From the NCBI GenBank assembly GCA_011037195.1, contig JAAEAF010002793.1, forward strand, positions 42,874-106,873: DNA of 64,000 nucleotides, read 5' to 3'. Numbering within the stretch: position 1 is the first letter of the stretch; the number at the start of each line of letters is the position of its first letter. The position numbers and the translations under genes are program-made. The notes beneath the pieces are model-generated. The model had not been told where the DNA came from. It saw only the letters and a program-made list of their open reading frames with translations, and did no database searches. Shown here piece by piece: positions 58,868 through 64,000 of the stretch. The DNA is from Triatoma infestans. Its lineage: Eukaryota > Arthropoda > Insecta > Hemiptera > Reduviidae.

Positions 58868-59070
58868 TAAGAGGAAGTATTGCGATCGTGCCACATATTC
58901 GAAATAGTTTTCACTGGAAATACCAGTTTTGAGGTACACTGAATACGAAAAAAATCTGTCTTGTTTGTATTTTTTAACAGAATATCTCAAAAACGAAAAG
59001 TCGCAGGAAGCTCAAACTTGGTATTCCGTTTAGGTAATAATACCGCCGCGTCAGACATGGATCTCAGCAT
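58868..59070 (+). repeat. Family A left-end fragment
   Basis: The preceding TTTCTCTCACTCCTAGATAA is the inverted terminal sequence. Then GAGGAAGTATTGCGATCGTG, TAGTTTTCACTGGAAATACC, AGAATATCTCAAAAACGAAA, AGTCGCAGGAAGCTCAAACT, TGGTATTCCGTTTAGG and CCGCGTCAGACATGG. It stops abruptly. Confidence 0.75.
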
Positions 59071-59074
59071 ACCT

Positions 59075-60450
59075 TCGTACAACAACTTGCCAAGACAAAT
59101 ATCTCAAATACCACACCGCTCTGTCTCATTGCTTTATTCCATTTGTACAGTTCTCGCTTCTACTACTCTCTCGAACAATCTCTTCGCCGTTCGAATCGCC
59201 AATGGCCCCGGGACTTTCATCGGAATAGATCCCGATGTTAGTTAGCACTGGGTAGTTTCTCTCCTCCTGCTCTTCACATTAAGATATCTTATCTCATCTC
59301 GTCCTATTTACTTATTGTATACATGTATTTACTATACAGATTGCAGATTCTAAATCTTAAATCAAAAAAATTTAAAAACTATTTGTTTTGGCCACTGCCT
59401 TCTATATATGTATAATATTAAGAAAACAAACATATAAAAAATGAATTAACCTATATATATTAGTATATGTATTATATATTGACCAATTTTTTTGACCTTT
59501 AAACCGGTGTATTTTTTTTTAAGACTTTCATGATTGGGACCTTAAAGAGTAAGAAAGATCAGGCCATACATTGTGTAGACCGGAGAGAGAGCGCGCGAGA
59601 AAGAAAACAAATAACAGTCGTTTGTAGAGAGGTAATATACCCAGTGTTGCAATATATACTTAACAAAATTTCTTCTTAGTTTTGTAAGTCAATAGTAGTT
59701 GGGTATATGGCGCAATCATTGTTTTCTACCCTTGGAAGTTAATTGTTCTCTCAATAATATAATTTATTGCAAGTACTCTATTGGGTTTTCGTATTATTAT
59801 TATTATTATTGCTTTTTTTTTATTTTATTTTATTCTTGTTAACTTTATTTCTGGTTTAAATGTTAATTGAACATTTTTATGAAGGAAATTATTTTATTTT
59901 CAACAACTTTCATAATGTGTTGGTATCGATAATAAAAAAAAATTATTGCAGCTTGATAGCATCAGCAATTGACGTTTTAATAAAAAAAAACTTTTATCGA
60001 AGTTAATTAATTTTGAGCAGTTTCCAAAAAAAGTTCCTTTTTATCGTCTTGAATAGATCATATTTTCAAAATTAGGAAAAGCTTGAAACAGATCCCAAGC
60101 TTTTCAGATACCTCATTTCTTTGCTTATCTAAGTTCGTTTTCACTGTCTCGTAATTGTATGCAAGGACACAAACTCTTGGTATTCCAATTTAGGTGGCAA
60201 TGTCAGTGCTTCTGATGTCGAAGTTTCAATTTCAACTTCGTATAAAACTACATACATTAATATGGTTGGCCACGTTTATTTGAACCCTTTTTCTCAGGAA
60301 AAATTTCATTTTTGGAGGGATCGCGTTTGCTGTAACGTACTTATGCTCTCCTACTAGTATATATATGTAGAAAGCAGGATTTTAAGATGAAAATGTGAAA
60401 ATGAGAACACACAAACTGGCACTATTACACAGAATTATTACGTTTTTTAC
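59075..60450. other. No gene recognised
   Basis: 59075-59250 is less AT-rich and carries the end of a 94-codon frame (58961-59245) that starts inside the repeat. The rest is AT-rich with (ATT)n at 59792-59811. Confidence 0.45.
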
Positions 60451-60469
60451 TCAGTATGTGGGGAGGGAC

Positions 60470-60845
60470 CGAACTCTACCCTATCGAAAGCCCCCTACAG
60501 GGGCTATCCCAAAGAAAAACAACAACAATCCGAGTCTGGACCTAAAATCCAGACCTGGGCCCAATCCTAGAAAGAGTCACTGCAGTCCGAACAATTCAGG
60601 CCATAACCTTAAAGGAAAATAGCTTTCCACAGACAACCTTTTCCGACCACAGGTCCTCATAACCTAAGCAATCTGTCATAAGATGGATGTTTCTTGCTCT
60701 GTCTCACAAACTCTACAGAAGTGGTCTGTGGCATGAGCCCCATTACGTAGAGGTGTCTCCTTAAACCACAGTGCCCAGTAAAAGGTGAACCAGATGCCTG
60801 AGAGAGGTGCGTGAAAGACATAGCAACACCTCATTAATAGCTCTG
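60470..60845 (-). mobile_element. LINE 3' end, 5'-truncated (first of two in tandem)
   Basis: The minus strand contains the end of the same protein as at 33960-34530 and 60851-61600: the LSRTSL(R)HLVHLL block near 60800-60835, the Cys/His block near 60690-60735 and the TDCLG-related block near 60660-60690. A 3' UTR follows down to about 60470. It is more diverged than its neighbour. It breaks off at about 60845, exactly where the 3' end of the second copy begins. Confidence 0.65.
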
Positions 60846-60850
60846 TCTGT

Positions 60851-61600
60851 TTCTAACCCATCTGATTCACCGCATTCCGAACAAATCGGCCAATAAACCT
60901 TATAGGGAAATAACCTAAGCTCTTCCACAGACATCCCGTTCCGACCAGGGGTCCTAAACCTGATTTCCTCACAACCTAAGCAATCTGTCATAAGATGAAT
61001 GGGTGTTTTTTCCTCTGTCTCACAGATTCTACAAAAAGGGCATGAGCCCTCTGACGTTGTGGTATCTTTTTATACCACAATGCCCAACCAGTAATGGATC
61101 CAAACAGATGCCTGAGAAAGGTCCGTGAAAGACATAGCAACATCTTAGATTTCCCGCATCCACTGTGCTCAAAGGATTGAACGCTGAGAAACTATCCATG
61201 ATGAAAGCTTGACAGACGTGGGCCTGACGGCACACCAACAGCAGGCCAATGAAAGGGAGAGAGGCGTCTAATTTGGCAAACCTATCCACCTCCTTATTCC
61301 CGAAGATTCCCATGGACCTGTTACCCATACCAGAAGTAATTCCTTCAAGGAAGAAAGCTCTTCCAGTCTTGTAGAACATTCTCGTACCAACCTGGAAGTG
61401 AAGGTACATGAACTCAGCGTCTTCAACACAGCTTGACTGTCCAAGCAGATAAAATTTAAGTTACTGTTACGTATCCCTCATGGAAAAGAATAGGGGTTCC
61501 AAAATAGACCGTACCTCCAGACCTACCATCCATTCTGGAACGGTCCATGTAACACCGGAGGTAATTATCAGGTATCCCGCGTTGACGTTCACACTGTTTG
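60851..61600 (-). pseudogene. LINE ORF2: RNase H end and Cys/His C-terminus
   Basis: The minus-strand frame at 61029-61409 reads ITSGMGNRSMGIFGNKEVDR, FAKLDASLPFIG. This is the tail of an RNase H domain, where GH.G..GNE..D..AK is usual; the GHSG part has changed. After a spacer comes PLLVGHCGIKRYHNVRGLMP, the L.GHC...RH....G(L) block. In the 60761-60991 frame the terminal block reads MTDCLGCEEIRFRTPGRNGM, SVEELRLFPYKV. RNase H points to the Jockey/R1/I superfamily side of LINEs. Frameshifts separate the blocks; dead copy. Confidence 0.75.
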
Positions 61601-61739
61601 TGCTTGCTGGGTGTAATTTATTTTATATTAACAGTATTAAAACTTAAAAAAAAATCTCTTTTGTAATCATTGCATTTTCCCTAAGTACTTTAGTGTATGT
61701 AACAACCCAGTAGTACATAGTATTTTGAACCTTTTCGTA

Positions 61740-62025
61740 CTCGATGACCTTCGTATTCTTTCGGCCACAGTCGGCCGATTTTCAAGAAATTTTGGCCGAC
61801 GTATTAGAATCCATAAAAAAAATCGATTTCCCAGGAAACAGTATTTCAAATCAAAGAAGCACATACCTATATAAATACACATACGTACATTCCCTAAAAA
61901 CATTTTTTTTGAACTCAGAGGACCTCAGTCGATGTTTTTCATGGGGAAAACTCGTCTTTAGAACAATTTGATACGATCGTAGTACTTACTCCTTCTTCTT
62001 CATTTAAGCAGTAAGAGAAAGTTAA
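61740..62025 (-). repeat. Family A copy, reverse, left end
   Basis: Reversed interior and then the left end at 61968-61988 (GATACGATCGTAGTACTTAC), followed by AGCAGTAAGAGAAAGTTAAA at 62009. This again shows the 13-mer outside the left module. Confidence 0.65.
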
Positions 62026-63320
62026 AATAAATCAAAAGATCAACCGGATCTTACAACAGATTCTGGCTTTGAGATGGTGGTGGATTTATTTAGAAGCATC
62101 TCGATTTATGCATATTTACATTTGTGTTTTATAAGCGTAAAATTTATAACGGTACATTGTGTTTTGTTCAGACACATCGTTTGCTTGCCTTCTCCAAAAA
62201 TATTATATTTATAATTTTTTTATTGCTTTTTAGTATCTTTAATAGAGTCGTTTATCTTAGAGGGTGTTTTTTAAAATGGAAAAGAAACATGTTTGAGGCA
62301 GAATTTTTTTTTTATTATGTACGAAAATGATTAATAAATTGATAAATACATTGTAGTAAATCATAAGTTTGTTTCTTAAGTTTTTTTGTTTGTTTCAATA
62401 TGAACATATGGTTAATATTATTTTTGAAATAAGAAATAGCTGAGTTTTATAGTCAGCTGATTAAATTCCATCAGAAACAATCTTCTTCCTTTGTCTGTGT
62501 GTGTGAAAGAGAGTGAGTAAGTGAGTGAATAGGCAACGCAGCACAACGAGTGAAACTTGGAAACAATTTGTGATGTCGTTGAACCTTTTACCCAAAGTAG
62601 TTAGCTTGTCAGTGTGTATATATGTATGTATTTCGTTGTAGTAAATTCCTACTTACATTCATACAGAGATACATACATATTCATGTTTTATCACTAGATA
62701 AGTGCGAGGTAGTATACTACTTCACTAGTGTAAAGTTACACCAATATGGTTCTAGTACATTGCTCCTACAAAAACGATTTATCACTTCCATCTTAAAAAA
62801 AAAAAAAAAAACTCCCCCTCTCTAACCTCTTGTGTAATTTGCACAATTCTCTCTTTTTCTCAGACTCTCTTTCTTGGTGCTTCTTCTAGCGACTTCTTTA
62901 CCTATACTACAACAACAAATCTTACAGAAGCAATAAAGCAAAATTAAATGAACAGTAAGGTTATGCCCTCCGCAAGTGGTGGTAGGTTATGTTGCAGAGT
63001 CAACTCAGGTTGATTTGTGATTATTTGCCTCTAATCATTCTTATATTCTCTCTCTTTTACATCACCTTTCTACATTCTATCGCAATATTCTCTGCAGTTT
63101 TTTCGATGTCTTCATACTCGTATTTTATTTACTTTTTTCTTCCTGCGGCTTTGCGACAAATCATTCTTCATTTTTAATTCGCTATCCACGTTTATGTATG
63201 ACGTTTGTTTATCTGAAGTACATGAAGTTGTTATCGCTACTCTTAAGTTCTCTGTTTTTTCTTTTTTATAGCCAGTAATGTCTCTAGGTAATTTGCAAGT
63301 CAACATTTACTTTGTGTAAC
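62025..63320. other. No gene recognised
   Basis: AT-rich, a CAGCTGA site at 62454, a poly-A run near 62795-62811. Only short chance frames. Confidence 0.5.
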
Positions 63321-63324
63321 TATA

Positions 63325-64000
63325 AAAAAAAAAATCTGGTGTGAAACCCTCATACAATTTTCTCTGACTGTGTTAGTGTGATTACATGTAAAATGGCGAA
63401 TTTTCTTTAAACTCAGATTTCACTCTTTTGTCGCTAACATGAATATAGAGGTGGCAGCGGGCACAAGTACCACCTTCCAACCCAGGCAGGTAGAGAAATG
63501 ATTATATTGTAGCCCAGTATAGCGCGCCAAAACATTGAACCATTTGCATACAAAAATTTGAAATTTAACGTCACATAATCCGCTCAACTAACGTCAATCA
63601 ATTTTTTCTTTTAATATTTGAAATAAAAGTGATAGCTCTCTAGTTGTGCAGTTCTATTCCAAGTTTTAAGGTAATCTGTAAAGATGCAATACCAGCTAAC
63701 AGATTTTTCAAATTTGGAATTCTAGCAATTGTCGTAATCAGTATTAATATTATATAAGCTGGAGAACCATATATTGTATTACCGTTACTTTACACGGAAC
63801 TTTAATGTTTACCCGAACCCCCCAAAAAAATCAGTTTTCCAAGGAAACATCACAATAAAAGTGATATTATTTGAAGTTTAAAGAAATCGCGAAAAAAAAA
63901 AAAAATATAAATCAGTGGTCTGAATTTTGTCCGAAACCTTCGGGACTGATGGGTGGTGGTACGTAAAAGGATTATCAAGTTTCAGCTTTCTACGATTTTT
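63325..64000 (-). repeat. Family A long copy, reverse, running off the window
   Basis: The reversed right end is at 63331-63371 (CTGGTGTGAAACCCTCATAC, TTTTCTCTGACTG). Then ATTTGAAATAAAAGTGATAG (63617-63636), TTTTCAAATTTGGAATTCTA, TTTTCCAAGGAAACATCACA, GTCCGAAACCTTCGGGACTG and ATCAAGTTTCAGCTTTCTAC up to the edge. The left end lies beyond base 64000. Confidence 0.7.

Overview
This is a eukaryotic, AT-rich, repeat-dominated window with no host gene that I can support. No open frame shows a convincing conserved host protein. There are no operons, no rRNA, and no tRNA apart from tRNA-derived SINE heads. The content is decayed non-LTR retrotransposons of several clades, a Tc1-like transposase remnant, SINEs, microsatellites, two minisatellites and one very abundant dispersed repeat. 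This fits intergenic or intronic DNA of an invertebrate animal. The LINE protein fragments resemble those common in insect genomes, and a hemipteran is my best guess, but the sequence cannot fix the species.

The dominant component is a dispersed family, called Family A here, present about 30 times on both strands. In consensus orientation it opens with a module containing GAAGTATTGCGATCGTG followed by TTTTCACCGG. It carries shared interior blocks and ends in AGTAAGAGAAAGT plus a perfect 6-bp hairpin (GTGTGA/TCACAC) and CAGATTTTT. Near-complete copies lie at 23620-24233, 35786-36632, 42275-43038 and 50152-51606; others are fragments or are split by later insertions.

LINE remnants lie at 1606-2494 (+), 14976-15480 (-), 19560-20080 (-), 22780-23095 (-), 29106-29620 (+), 33960-34530 (-), 37270-37520 (-), 43132-44125 (+), 45855-47014 (+), 55812-55880 (+), 60470-60845 (-) and 60851-61600 (-). 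All are 5'-truncated or broken by frameshifts and stops. The Tc1-like remnant is at 6621-6931 (-). A pair of related tRNA-derived SINEs is at 38885-39100 (+) and 53630-53820 (-).

The most interesting item is a short repeat of about 132 bp, called Family B: one copy at 15985-16116 with a 13-bp target-site duplication, one at 36691-36823, and a head-to-head pair at 53858-54064. The two best copies contain a motif that can be laid out as a compact hammerhead-ribozyme-like fold. This suggests a retrozyme-like or Penelope-associated element, but one extra core base leaves catalysis uncertain.

Two minisatellites sit in or against Family A copies: eight units of 56 bp at 44232-44677 and sixteen units of 49 bp at 50412-51196. 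A 193-bp tandem duplication lies at 25417-25802. Remaining stretches are AT-rich with simple repeats and no recognisable content.
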